Shown here: positions 35,029 to 47,580 of the stretch, piece by piece
Layout: every line of letters begins with the position of its first letter
How positions within the stretch are numbered: position 1 is the first letter of the stretch
DNA from: Brachionus koreanus
Lineage: Eukaryota > Rotifera > Eurotatoria > Ploima > Brachionidae
NCBI GenBank assembly: GCA_016987375.1
Contig: PJRA01000263.1
Location: 5,343,141-5,407,140, forward strand
DNA: 64,000 nucleotides
Direction of reading: 5' to 3'
Position numbers and translations under genes: made by a program
The notes under the pieces: generated by a model
What the model was told of the DNA's origin: nothing
The model's input: only the letters and a program-made list of their open reading frames with translations
Database searches by the model: none

Positions 35029-38010
35029 ATGAGACAAGTACCACGACAAAAGCGTGCTGAGCTACAGCGGCTGAATAGCATATCGAATTTGCGCAACAAG
35101 CAATTGGCAGGCCATTCATTTTGTAAGAAAACGTCAGCGACCGATGAACCTGATCGAATCGAGCATTATGACCTTGAGTTGCGGCCGACAAAGCTTCACG
35201 AGCTCAAGCTAGGAGAAGTCTTGAATAGTGGAGATGGAATGGTTTCCGGTTTTTTAGATGCAATAACAAAAGCACGTCATTTTCGACTAAATAATGACGA
35301 TGACTTTATCGATCGCCTAAGCCGTAGATACTCGGTAGTTTTGTTCATGCTTTTCACAGTTGTTGTCAGTTCCAAGCAATATGTTGGAGATCGTAAATAA
35401 CTTTTTGAAATTCTTACAAATATTTATTGAGTATGATTTTTTTTCGCACAATTGGCAAGCTTTTAAGTTTTTATTAGAACCTAGCTTTTCATAAAAATAT
35501 TCTTTGTATTTCAAACATAGTTGCGATAAATGCAAGCTTCAAATCATCTGTATAATTTTAAAAAATGTTTTATTTTTCATAATTATTATCTATTGAAAAT
35601 CTATTGAAATTTTTCAACTTTTTTAATTTATCAATAAAAAAAAGATATAGTTAACTGGTCTTCAACCATTTACTCTATATGCTAGATGAGGTAGAAAAGT
35701 TCAATCACTTTCAGTTTTTTAATTTTTTTCATTGTTCTTCTAGCTGTGTTGTATGATGTGCAGCGTTATCTTGAAGAATCAAACCTAGCTTCCGGTTGAC
35801 CAAACAAGGATATTTTTCTTGAAGAAAAGCTTAAATTGTTCAGAATAAAGTTCTGCATTTATAGCCAAATCGTCTGGAATCAGCTCAAAGTGTATTGCTC
35901 TTGGGAGATTACACTAAACACGATTTTAAACCAATATCTTAAGCATATTTTTACATGCTACTGGAATTTTTTTTCCAATAAGACGTAACAGGAGCAATTT
36001 TTTTTTAAGTTTCCATTTTTTAAAATAGAATAAACAAATAATTAGAAATATTATACTGAAGAGCATTCAATGCTGTTTATTTGAACAAAAATTAATATTT
36101 AATAAATTTTAGATAATTAATTGTAAAATAAAGCCATTTTTATTTTAAATAAGATAAACAGATAAATGAATGTTAAAAATTGTGCCGTTCATTTAGATTA
36201 GAGAATTTAGGCAAGTATTGTGTCTAGGTTTAGAGTTAGTTAGGGAGTTTTTTTTTTAGGTATTATTAACAAAATAAATGACTTATTAATATATTTAAGA
36301 GATTATTTAGAGTTCTTTTAGGCATCTAGGAACAGCATAGCGAATTTTTTTCATTCAGCATACTAGAAATTTATTATACAAAATGAATTGATTTCAAAAA
36401 AATAATTCTAAATAAATCTAAAATTTCCATTGTTTTGCAATTAATGATATCAAAAAGGTCAAAGGACCTATCTGGTTTTAAGTTTTAAGCTTTAAGTAAA
36501 TATTTTAAAATGACGTAATATATGCCAAAATTTCATTCACTACTTTTAAGTCTGTAACTAATGAAAAATTGCCTTTCAATATTTCTATTCAAAATAATAG
36601 ATAAAGGTTGTATGAAATTACATTATATTATTTAAAAAAGAAAATTAAATTAAGTATTTTATTTAGACTTCAATTATGATTAAAAGTATTTAAATTGTTT
36701 TCATTGATTGAATATTAATTTAAAACATTTTCAATAATAATGCCAAAAATAATATAAAAGAAGAGGTTGTTTTCTGATAAAAAATTTAACATTGCCGAAG
36801 AAAATCTTTTCAGTTAAAAAGAAAAAATAAAATTTTTTTACCTTAAAAAAAAATATAAATCAGAAAAGTAAAAATTTTTTTTAATTTTTTTTAAATTATA
36901 CTCAAGCTTTGATTATTTTTTTTAAAAAATCATCGAGTTAAATTTTCTATTTTAGCTTTTTCTTGTTGGGTTCCGGCACAATTTACCGGATCACATGTTG
37001 AATATACTAATTACATTTGTTGGATATCTAATACTTATTTTTTGCCAATGAAAGAACGTGTTCCTGGTCCAGATGAGCCAAAACGATCTCATATTAGCTA
37101 TTATCAATGGGTGCCGTTTATTCTAATGATTCAAGCAGTCATGTTCTATTTTCCGTCTGTAGTGTGGCATTCATTTAGTGCAAAGTCAGGTTTCGATATC
37201 AGCACATTGGTCAAATCGGTGAACAATATGGACCAGTTGAATCCCGATGTGAGAGAAAAAACCCTACGGTATTTGGCCAAACACATGGACAAAGCACTTG
37301 AAGTACAGCGGGAAATAAGCTCTGGTACTTTTGGCAGATTTACGAAATTTTTGGCCAAATTTTGCTGTTTAATGTCCGGCAAAAATCAGGGAAATTATTT
37401 ACTAAATGTTTATTTGTTCACTAAATTTTTGTTTATTTTCAATGTTATCGGTCAATTGTTTTTATTGAATAAGTTTCTCGGTAATAAGTATGACATGTAC
37501 GGTCTGGAAGTTATTTTGAATTTTTTCAATTCAACTCGTCGGATGCATACATCACATAGTCCAGAATTGGTCGAGTCGCATCGATTTCCCCGAGTGACTA
37601 TGTGCCATTTTCAAGTGAGAACTCTGGGTGATAATTTACACAATTATGTAGTCCAATGTGCACTTCCAATTAACTTATTTAATGAGAAAATATTCATTTT
37701 TATTTGGTTTTGGCTCATCTATGTAGCCATGGCGTCCATCTATGGATTTTTTCTGTGGATTTGGTACTCATTGCATTTTAATAGAGTTAGTTTTTTAAAA
37801 AAATATCTAAAATTAATGGATCGGCTGAGCAGGGAAAAATTTGATCGAAAAATGTTTAGAACTTTTACAGAACAATATCTTCGACAGGACGGAGTTCTTG
37901 TTTTGCGGCTTATTGGAAAAAACTCAAATCAAGTTGTAATGGGAGAAGTAATGTCCGCTCTTTGGGATAATTTCAAGAAAAGTCAAGAAGATGGAGGCAT
38001 ATTTGTTTAG
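35029..38010 (+). CDS. Innexin (gap-junction channel subunit) with extended N-terminus
   Basis: Innexins oligomerise into invertebrate gap junctions and hemichannels. Exons 35029..35392 and 36956..38010 join in phase across a 1.56-kb GT-AG intron, giving 472 aa. The core matches the family: DDFIDRLSRRY before TM1 (about 101-117), SSKQYVGDP, first extracellular loop with Cys125 and Cys143 (SCWVPAQFTG...YICW), the SYYQWVPF signature (170-173) at TM2, a cytoplasmic loop, TM3, second extracellular loop with its two cysteines (VTMCHF and VVQCALPINLFNEK), TM4 and a C-terminal tail. Innexins normally start about 25-30 residues before TM1. Here a canonical-looking MVSGFLDAI occurs only at Met71 (35239), preceded by 70 basic, coding-like residues from the first ATG. 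Either the long form is real or translation begins at Met71. The intron holds a mariner relic. Confidence 0.93.
35575..35990 (-). mobile_element. Mariner relic, internally deleted type, in the innexin intron
   Basis: On the minus strand CNLPRAIHFELIPDDLAINA, then a stretch matching the SEQL-E-FLQEKY region, and then LQDNA (second catalytic Asp block) are recognisable across frameshifts. The transposase sequence stops at CTCATCTAGCATATAGA and passes directly into an AT-rich tail. The tail contains TTTTATTGATAAATT and TTGAAAAATTTCAA. The copy at 47275-47580 has the same break and the same tail. The block with the third catalytic Asp is missing. Confidence 0.65.
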
Positions 38011-38130
38011 TAATTGCAATTAGCCTTTTACAATTCTGAGTCTGGCCGAGTATTTGCCATCTGTTAGCGAGTCATCTAGTCTGTTTTTAGTTAACGATAA
38101 TTTTATCAATTTTTAGATTAGAATTTTGTA

Positions 38131-38136
38131 AATAAA
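38131..38136 (+). terminator. Poly(A) signal of the innexin gene
   Basis: AATAAA about 120 nt after the innexin stop codon. Confidence 0.45.
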
Positions 38137-38139
38137 ATT

Positions 38140-39532
38140 TTTTTATCAGTTTTATTTATGTTCCTGATAATTAATTAATTATTATTTAGTTAATTTTTTT
38201 GAGTGTTAATAAATTTCATTATGCAAAATTAAAATATTTATCTAATAAAAATCTTTTATTTTTATTTTGTTTTAATTTGAAAAATCAATTTTTCTAATTT
38301 AATTTTTTGATAAAAAATTTAAACTTTAAAGACTATTTGAAGTTTATTACTGTAATGGCGTATCAAAAGGGAACATTAAGTTCTAACATTTTAAAGCCAA
38401 TCCTTTGAAAGACTATGGAATTTTCTTGCTCGAAGAAGACGTGCATTAATAGTCTAAGAAGCATGCTTAGTGTATGCCCAGACATAGAACTCCACAATTT
38501 TAAAAACTTGACTGAACTTTGGGATTAAACAAGATATTAAATTAAAGTTTTTAGTTATCAATGAAGCGTTGATAATCAAAAATATTGGTAAAGTGCAGGG
38601 TTAAATTAAAGTTTGAAAAGTATAATAAAAAATATCATTTTACAAAAATTTTAAAAATTCGATTTTAGGTGTTTGATTAAAAATTAAGATACAAGAAAAT
38701 ATAAAATATTAAAAGAAAAAGGCAGGGTTAATTATAATTCTTTTGTTTTTTTTAAACATTTCTAATGGCTTTGAACTAAACTAAACTAAAGCTAAACTTT
38801 GAACAGTAGCATAGTTAGCTTCTTGTTCTTGTTGATGACCTTAATGATGATGACGATATTGTTGGTTTGGATGAGGACGATCAATTTTTGTCTTATCACA
38901 AACAACTTAGCCAGTTTTCCACAAAATTCGTTGCTTGAAAGTTCAAATTCAGATTTTGTTCAGAAACTAACAATGTTACTCTTCAAAATTCAACGATTAA
39001 AAGTTAAAAATTAATCTTACTTATTAAAACCAACAATATGGTGTTTGTAATATTGATTTAAAGGCTTGAACAAATCGGTAGACTTAGCTTTTTGTGAACG
39101 AGACTTTTCGCAAGGGCTTACCGTAATAAAAGAGTTGTTTAAACAAAATTTTTTTTGTCACCAATTCAAAAAAATTGTTAGCAGTAGTGATGAATGCTAA
39201 CCATTCGAGTAAAGCTTCTTTCAAGATATGGCAATGAATTCAACTGTTTCTTTAGCCTATTTTTCCAAATTGTTTATTGATATGGAATTAATAATGTGTT
39301 GAGGTTAAATATTCAAAGTTTCAAAGATCCATTCCAAACTGCCGGAGTTATAACTATATACATTATATACATATACATTATATACATACGTATTAAATAA
39401 AAAAATAAGAGGATTTCTTTTTGTTGTATTGTAATTTAAAATATATTTTATTATATGATTAAAAATAAATTTTTTATGAATCTTTTCTTTTTAATAAATC
39501 TTAATTTTCATGTTTTGATAGTAACTCATTTT
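38140..39532. other. Intergenic DNA with a possible decayed coding relic
   Basis: One plus-strand frame at about 38830-38938 encodes an acidic stretch, VDDLNDDDDIVGLDEDDQF, ended by TGA and still partly open afterwards. No homologue is recognised and no start is evident. It may be a relic of a transposon or gene, or chance. Confidence 0.2.
39355..39388 (+). repeat. Short tandem repeat (ATATACATT)n
   Basis: About four imperfect units of a 7-9 bp TATACAT motif. Confidence 0.7.
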
Positions 39533-39743
39533 TTAACACTCAAAAACCGGATGACTTTTTTGACACTTTTATTTAAATCTTTTTTAATNNNNNNNNNNNN
39601 NNNNNNNNNNNNNNNNNNNNNNNNNNNNNNNNNNNNNNTGAAAAAAAAAATTATAAAAAAACGATTAAATTTATTGAATAAAAAACAAATAAAGGAAGTT
39701 ACAAAAAGGGGTTAAAAAGACCCCTCCGGTTTTTGAGTGTTAA
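39533..39743. mobile_element. piggyBac-type MITE, subfamily B, copy 1 (with assembly gap)
   Basis: TTAA at 39533 and 39740 flank the inverted termini CACTCAAAAACCGG and CCGGTTTTTGAGTG. The left 55 bp and right 100 bp match the copy at 60333-60570 closely. The centre is replaced by 50 N. There is no coding capacity; the open frame across the gap is spurious. Confidence 0.75.
39589..39638. other. Assembly gap (50 N)
   Basis: A run of exactly 50 N. Comparison with 60333-60570 suggests about 80 bp of hairpin-forming AT sequence is missing here. Confidence 0.95.
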
Positions 39744-40155
39744 AAAAAAATTTTAAATATTTGGTGGTAGACTTTATTATTAGATTGATAAATTTTAGAT
39801 ATTTAATGACATAAAAATAGCAACCTTATAAAATTAAATCACATAATACTGTTCTTGTTTATAGACCCAGCAATCGAATGGTTCTCAGTAATAGTTTGAC
39901 TTATTCTGATGACAAGTATTTGGTAATAAATAAACAAAATAAGTTAATAAATTCTGTAAGACGTTGAAATTCATTTTTTATATTTTAGTTAATTTGTTAC
40001 ATAAATTGTAACATCAAGCAAAACTGAAAATAATAATCACTATGAATTTTTGAGTAAAAGATGATTTCATAGAAACATTTTATTTTTAACAGATTAAATG
40101 GAATAACTAAATAAATGGATGGAAAATCGACTTTATATTTTGACATACAAAGATA

Positions 40156-40161
40156 TTTATT
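40156..40161 (-). terminator. Candidate poly(A) signal of the fukutin-like gene
   Basis: AATAAA on the minus strand about 70 nt after the stop codon. Confidence 0.4.
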
Positions 40162-40227
40162 GTTTAATTGTTAAATCAATAACCAACGTATTTAATAAAC
40201 AAATTTAGATTTGGCTTAAATTCGTTT

Positions 40228-43200
40228 TTAGTCGTCCGGAATAGATGTTAAATTTTTTGTTTGGAATTTGTTCACATATTCCAGTATTTTATTCTTTAGC
40301 AAATTTCCATTTTTATCATAATACTTGATTGAATGCGGCCAGTCGGAATCACTCCAATTTCTCCAAAAAACAACATTGGTCCAAGTGTAGTTTTTTGATT
40401 GTGGAGATTGCCAGCGATTGGGCCCATATTCCTTATCTAAATATTTTACCGGATCACAAGGAACCATGTATTTACTGTTTAACAACTCTGCTGAACAAAC
40501 ATTCTCAAAGTTTGGCAAAAAACGCCTGAAAATAAAATTTATTTTGTTAAATCATACACATAAAATATTTCAGATTTACCTAAATTTGTATCTTTTGACT
40601 TGATAACCACACCACTGGTGTGTTTGATTAATTTTATAGACTAAAAAAAGATCGAAAGTAAATTTATCATTAAAGAGACGAAATTCAAAACTGTCGTTTA
40701 AAAGACCTAAGGTTCCCCATATTCTAACAATTTTGTTTCCAAGAAAGTGATTTTTAATTCTGTCATCGTATTCATGAGACCAAATAGCAATATCAACATC
40801 CTGAGTGAATGGAATGATACCACAATCTCTATACCAGCCTAATAAAGTTCCTCCAGCTAGCCAATAATGCTTTCGGAAAGATTCCAATGATTTGGAAATA
40901 TGCTCTAAAACTGGTGCAATAATTTTATTTTTCTTCAGATCTTGTTGATGCTTAGAGCCAAGTTTTTGAATATTTTTTTTTACTAAATCACGGTTGCATT
41001 CTAGAAAAACCGAATGGTCATATTCAAACAAAAATTTATCGATGTCTGATGGCAATAGGAAAAAATTAAATCGCTTATCCACTATTTTTATGAGATCAAA
41101 GCTTAATAAATTTCAAATAAATTCATTATTATCAATTAAGAAAATAGCTTTCTAATTTTACTTGTTCAATGCTCGAGGTCGGTCACCAAATGATTTTTGA
41201 GTTTCTTTATTTACTTGATAATCATCACTTGCAATCCATAAAAAATTTCCACGCTCATATACAATCGATATTTGAATTGTGAGTCTTTTGCATTCGATAT
41301 ACAAACTGGTCAATATATCCAAATTTGAATATGTACCAGACATCTGAAAAAAATTGCATTTTGGAATCAGACCGTCATTAAGTGCCTTAAAAAAATGATT
41401 TGAAAAATGTAAATCAATCTTTGATTATATTTCAGCACTCAAAAACAAAGCGATGTAGATTTTATACTTAAAAAAAATTTCTAATTTATTTTAAATTATT
41501 TGGGTCTATCTAGTTTTGTGATTATTTAGATTTCACCTTTTTGATACTTAAACTTTCTAGATAAACAAAATAAAATATAGATGAAATTTTTGTGATAATT
41601 TTAAATTAAAATATAGAAATAGAATTTGTTATTTTTATAACTATTTAGTTTAATAATTTGATAATAATTTTTAATGCCTTTTGACCATATGTTGTTTAAT
41701 AACCTGCTCATTTTCAGCGCTTGTTAACACAACGGCCATGCAAAAACAATTAAAAATTTTATTCTTTCAAATTTTTTTTTTAAATTATATGTTTAATTAG
41801 AGTGATATTTTTTATAAAATTAGAAGCTTACGAATAATATATAATCAAAAGCATAGGTAAAGAAAAAATTAATTTTTACTATATAAAATTAAGAGAATTT
41901 TTATTTTTTAAAAGCTTTTAACATTTAAAATTATTTTATCAAAACTGTTAAAGAAAGAAGAGTGAAAGCTTGTGTGTAAAAATTACTTTCTTTTGAGTGT
42001 TGATAATTTTTTTAGATTAAAAAAAAAAATTAGAAAAAAAAATTTAATAGCAAATGTGGTATTTTCCTATGATTCTAAAAAGTTTATTATTTTAGATTTA
42101 GTTTATTATTTAAACACCATCATCAAGTGATTTTAATAAATTTGAGCTTCCTGGAGTTATTAAATATTATAAGTTCACATTCTTGCTACATGTCACAAGT
42201 CTAATAACTTCAATAAACAAACGCTTTAATGCAATAAAGAGGTTGTTCTATTTATCCTAAAAAGTTAAGCTTCAATTTTTCAAATCATTTATTATGTCTT
42301 TTTTTGACTATTGTCTATCGTAATCTATTTACTTTGCGAAAAGTTTAATTAAAAAATTAGCTAATTCATATTACTATTGTATTCAATAACTACTTAATAT
42401 TCGACCGAGTATCTTGTGAAATAGTGATTTTAACATTCTAGATAACAGATTAAATGAGTTTAATATTAACTGTTTTCAACACAGGATTCAAATCAAACGT
42501 CTTGCCCAATTTTGCTCATAAAATTTAAAATTTTAAGGATTCACCAAAATGTCTAAAAGATAGTCTAATCAAGAACTATTCAATTAAAACTCAATATGGT
42601 CCAAACAATGTTAATGATTACCTTGTTCTTTCGAAAGGAAAATTTAACGATTACATTGAAAAAACATTTGATTTTTTTTTCTAATTTTATAAAAAAATTG
42701 CTAATTGATGATCTTCAGCTTAATCTTTCATTTCATTTATAAAGCGTAGAATCAGCAATAATATTAATTTTATTTTTGTACTAACTTTTGTAACTTTGAT
42801 ATAAACTTCAAGAACTTAATATTTTAATTGTTCAAAATTGTTTTTTATTTCTTATAAATAAATGAGCTCAATCATCCCTTTATTGAAAAATATTAAGAAA
42901 ATTTGATTCTTGATTTATAATTTAAATAATCTATCTAGACCTAGAAAATAGCTAACGTTTCTGTAAAAAATCTATTATTTTTTTATTGAGGCAAAGTTAA
43001 AAAAGAAAAATTTAATTGTAAAAAAATAAACGCTTATTATATTAAAAAATCAATTAAAAAGGATTAAAGAAGTATAATCGTTTTTTTTTTTATGATTGTA
43101 AAATCATAATCAGCATACTTTTCCACATTTAACTATAATTTTTTTTCTTATATATTTTTAAAATTTCAATTTACTTGATTAAGTTGTTTAAAATTTTGAA

Positions 43201-43702
43201 ATTTTATTCCAAACGTTAATAGATTATGTTTTTGTCCATCTAAAATATCACTAGAAAAATCTGCTGAAGATGCGTTGTAAATTTTGTTTTTATAGAAGAC
43301 AGAATCTTGGTTTAGATCATCAAATACTAAATTTTCAATTGCATTAATATCCATTAGGAATGCTCTTGATGAATAAAGAAGCTTGAAAATCGAATTCAAC
43401 TCGTTTGAAGTCAAAATTTTTTTGTTGTTTGAGTCGAATAAAACATTTTGACGATTATTGGGCAAATTCTTTGCTCCAATGAGCATAAAATGTCCATTGG
43501 TGTGTATCACTTGGTCCTGATCGAAAGCCTCGAAAAGCTCAAACTCCACAGAGTCTTGTCGTAGCCTTAGTTTTCGAACTCTTTTCTCGAATTTTTCCAA
43601 ACGACTCCAATCAGTCACATTTAACAACCAGTTTATGTAAAAAAAACCGGCTATGACAACGATCAGAGTGTAAAAATTTCGGCATTTTCGAAGCCCCATC
43701 AT
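40228..43702 (-). CDS. Fukutin-like LicD-family transferase
   Basis: Fukutin-type enzymes act in the Golgi on O-mannosyl glycans of dystroglycan (ribitol-phosphate transfer in vertebrates). Exons 43175..43702, 41162..41343, 40580..41101 and 40228..40525 join in phase to 509 aa. The start chosen is the ATG-ATG at 43702, because the open frame upstream has no ATG. It gives a short basic N-terminus and a single membrane anchor (about 12-28, LIVVIAGFFYINWLL), a type II topology. The catalytic region lies in exon 3: AGGTLLGWYRDCGIIPF (about 319-335) then DVDIAIW with Asp338 and Asp340, the nucleotidyltransferase-fold metal site. The C-terminal part in exon 4 has YGPNRWQSP, as in fukutin's YGKTW region. 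Sequence matches fukutin better than FKRP. Length is slightly over human fukutin. The acceptor of exon 3 has no pyrimidine tract. Invertebrates have several fukutin-like paralogues, so orthology is not assured. Confidence 0.85.
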
Positions 43703-46700
43703 GACTAGTTCAAAAATAAAACTCAAATAAATCAAAAAATTATTTTGGTTTAAAAAAACATTTTATTTTTCTTTTCTCTAAAAAAATTTCATTACTTTTA
43801 GAACAATTTTCTAGTTAAGAGCTTGAATAATTGATTTGAGAGCTTCATTTAAACTTATTCACAAAGGCTATCTTTTTCTAATTCTAAAAAAATTAAATAG
43901 AAAATGCTAAATTTTATACTATGGATTAACATTTTGTTTAGGACCAAATCTATTTTGTTCTACTAAATAGATTAATTGAGCAAAATCGGGGAGGATAAAA
44001 CTGGTTTAGATTCATCCAAATATTGTCAACGTTAAATTTCAACTAAAACTAATCGCAATTCAAGTCTAGTTTTAGCGATAAATTAAAGCAAATAATGAAA
44101 GACTCGAGTTTCGTCTATCCCCGGAAAATGTTTTGATTACTGGAATTCGATATTGGTTAAAATTTGACACAAAAAAATAAAGAAAGCAAGCTAAATTGAA
44201 AAAATTAAATTAAATTGTGCGCGAAAATTTAGGTTATAGCCTAAAATAGTCTGTAAATGGCTAAGAAAAAAAGAGTGTTTGTTTGACTTGTTTATTTAAG
44301 GAAAGCAAATATTTTGCTTAAAAGCGACAAGCAATTTTCTTTTGCCCTCAAGACTCTAAACTAACGCTTGATCCGAATTATTTAATCCTTCAAAAAGATT
44401 AGAAAAGAATTATCTTTAAGACTGTATTGGACTTAGTTTCAAGATAAAATGGTTACTAATTGGAAAAACTTAATTAAACGCGCGGCTTTTACTGGATCGA
44501 TTGCAATTATTCAAATTGTGTACAAGCTTTTATCCTAAGAATAAACTTAACTTAACATGCTGTCGGAGAAAATGTTAAAATCAATCTCTAGACATCCTTT
44601 CACAAAGACCTTATTTATTTAGATTTATTCTAGTTTGCTTTATTGTTAATTAAAAATATAATCTATAAATTTTAATATTTATCTAAAATTAAATATTAGC
44701 TTACATGACTTTATCTCAAGATATTTTTCTCGTATGGTCTAAATTGAATCGATGGTCGAAAAACAAAAATCGCCTTTAGCCAACTCTCTTCTTTTTTTTC
44801 TATATTTGTTTCTTTTAGAAGATTATTTATAAATATTTATTTAAAAAAGAATGCTTTTTAGTTTTAAATTATGAATAATTTTCATATTCCGTTGAATGAT
44901 TGAAATCGGATATGTTGTAAATGATGAAAGATTGCTTTGAACATTAATCAAAAAATTTAATTAATGATGAAAAGAATATTTGGACTAAGTTTCAATGATA
45001 CAGCCCAATAGGTTACTACTAATTATCAAAACTTAAATTAAATTAAAAAAGATACTTGATTTATCGATGAAAAAAATTAAATTTTTGAACAATTTTCTTT
45101 GTAAATTGGCCTGAATCAATACAGAATGAATTTAGCTCTTTCTTTTTAGCACAACAATTAACAAAACTAATTAAAATGAGATTTTTATGAAGATTATTTT
45201 TATGTGACTAGATATTTTAGCTGAACTTTTGATGCCTAGAGACAAGTAATAAGAGTAGCTTTTTTGGACTCTTTCAGGTCTATAGAATAAACAATTAAAG
45301 TTAAAGAATTTTAAATACTAAATCTTGAAATTTCTATAAAACGCTTGACCTCACTTGGCTTTTAGTATCAATTAAGTTGCCATCTTTTTCGTATTATCTT
45401 TTAAAAAGGTTACAAAAGTAAAGGTTAAATTGAATTTTAAATCTTAAAAATAAATTTTTACAATTTAATTTAGTTCAGAAAGCTAGCTTTTAAAAGGTTA
45501 AAAAAAGTTCAAATTTCAATAGATAAACTTTAAAATATATATTATAGAATAAAATCAACGACAAGCGTCAACTTTACCAAACAAAAAATTAAGATAAATA
45601 GGTTATTTTGAGTTAAAATCGCGCATTTAAAGAATCAATAGGCTAGACTATATTTTTTGTTTGTCATTATGTATCTAAATTTTATTACAATGTAAATAGT
45701 TAGGAATAATCGCCTAATGTTCTCAAAATTTATTTTTCTAAATTAAAATTAAATTTTCTCTGCTTTTTAAGAACAAAAAACTAAATCGATAGAAAAAGAA
45801 TTATTCAATTAGTTATTTCTTTTTTATTCAAGCACAATAAATTAAATGCAATAAAAACAAAAAGAGAATTACCAAGTTAAATTTGAATTACTATGTGAAA
45901 CTGAGAAAAAATTTTTTGTCTCAAAAGAAATGCATCGAATTTGAATTGGGATTTTGAAAACTTACTAGAAACACAACTAGAATCTTTTAGATTTTGCTTT
46001 TTTATTTATTTAAAACTGTTTTTATTTCATGCTATCGTTAGATCCTGAAAATCCTAAAGGATATTATGCAAATTCTAAATTTGATCTAATTTTTTATGGT
46101 TTTTTATTAAATTAAAAATAATTTATTTTAAACGAACAAAAATAATAAAAATATGTAGAGATATTGATTAAATAGCGTTTTTGGTTTATTTAAAAAAAAA
46201 AAACTAAATTAGATTTTAGCAATAATTTGAATTATTTTTCTAAATTTGTTCTAAAGCGACTTTTAATTATTAAAACTCTCATAACTTTTATTAATAATTA
46301 ATCAAAAGTAAATTAAATACTATTTATTTATAATAAATTATGAAAAAACTTAGAGGAAATAACAAAGCTTCAAATATGAATTTGAAATTTAGAAAACCAA
46401 AACAACAGTTGAATTTATAGTTGTATAGAAATATAATTAATCTTAAGCTAAAAGCGTCAATTGTGGCTAAATTTGAAAAGTGATAACTTAAAAATAAAAT
46501 CCAATTCTTAAATATAGAAACTATCCTAATTTAAATTAAATTTGGACGATTTTTCTAGGCAATTACATCGAATTAATAAATAATAATTATAAATTTAAAC
46601 GACGAATTTAATAATAATATAAGTAAAGAAGTGGACCAGGAGAGTGAGACTGGGTAAAGTCTCTCAATGGCAGCTGTTTATATCTATCAAAAACAATAAA

Positions 46701-47274
46701 TACATTAATTTAAATTTTAAGTCATGCATTTACTAGATTTGTCAATAATATCATATTGAGTGAATAATTTTGATTTTATTATATACTTTAGGTCGCTTTC
46801 TTGCACTAAAAAACAATTTATTTTATATTACGCATCAATCATCGGTTTAAAATAATATTCAAAAATAAATTTATTGCTATTTTGGTTCAGATTTGCTGTA
46901 AAAAGCTAAAAAAAATATTTTGAAAAAATTTAATGTTACCTGATAAAATTTTATATTTCTTAGAACGCTTTATATTTTTGATTCTAAAACTTAATTTTAT
47001 ATGTTAAAATAAATATAATTGAATGTTTGTTAAAATGTAATGTCTAACTCTCTATTTATTTAATTCTAAAAAAAAATTATAAAATGAAAACTTTAGGCGA
47101 AAATTTTGAATTTTTGATACTGTAAAGTCTAATTGAAAAAAGATTTATCAGCAACAGCAGTAACTCTTGAAATATTTTTAGTAAAAAGTGAAAATGTGCA
47201 TTAAGTTAGAAGAGTACAAAATTTTTTTTAAAAATTTAATAGTGGTCATATGAGCTTCGAAAAAAGAATCAGGT
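43703..47274. other. AT-rich intergenic DNA, nothing recognised
   Basis: No open frame with coding character and no clear repeat or RNA gene seen on either strand. Confidence 0.5.
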
Positions 47275-47580
47275 AGATGTGTAATCTCCAAGGAGCAATA
47301 CACTTTGAGCTGGTTCCAGACGAATTTGTTGTCAATGCAGAATTTTATTCTGAACAATTAGAAAGAATTTAAGCTTTTCTTCAAGAAAAATATTCTTTAT
47401 TGGTCAACCGAAAGTTAGGTTTGATTCTTCAAGATAACGAAAAAATTGAAGAACTGAAAGGGATCGAACTTCTTCCTCATCTAGCATATAGACTTTAGAG
47501 AATGTTTTATAATTTGAAGACTAGCTAACTACTGCTTTTTTTTTATTGATAAATTAAAAAAATTGAAAAATTTCAAAAGA
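47275..47580 (+). mobile_element. Mariner relic, internally deleted type
   Basis: The plus strand reads CNLQGAIHFELVPDEFVVNA, EFYSEQLERI, a stop, FLQEKYSLLVNRKLGLILQD (second catalytic Asp) and then ELKGIELLPHLAYRL, followed by a stop. After CATCTAGCATATAGA it continues directly into an AT tail shared with the relic at 35575-35990. The SPDLSPSDY block carrying the third catalytic Asp is absent. Confidence 0.7.

Noticed and set aside
34901..35191. 96-codon frame antisense to the first innexin exon
   Set aside because: The opposite strand has the innexin frame continuing into conserved sequence; the antisense frame is its shadow.
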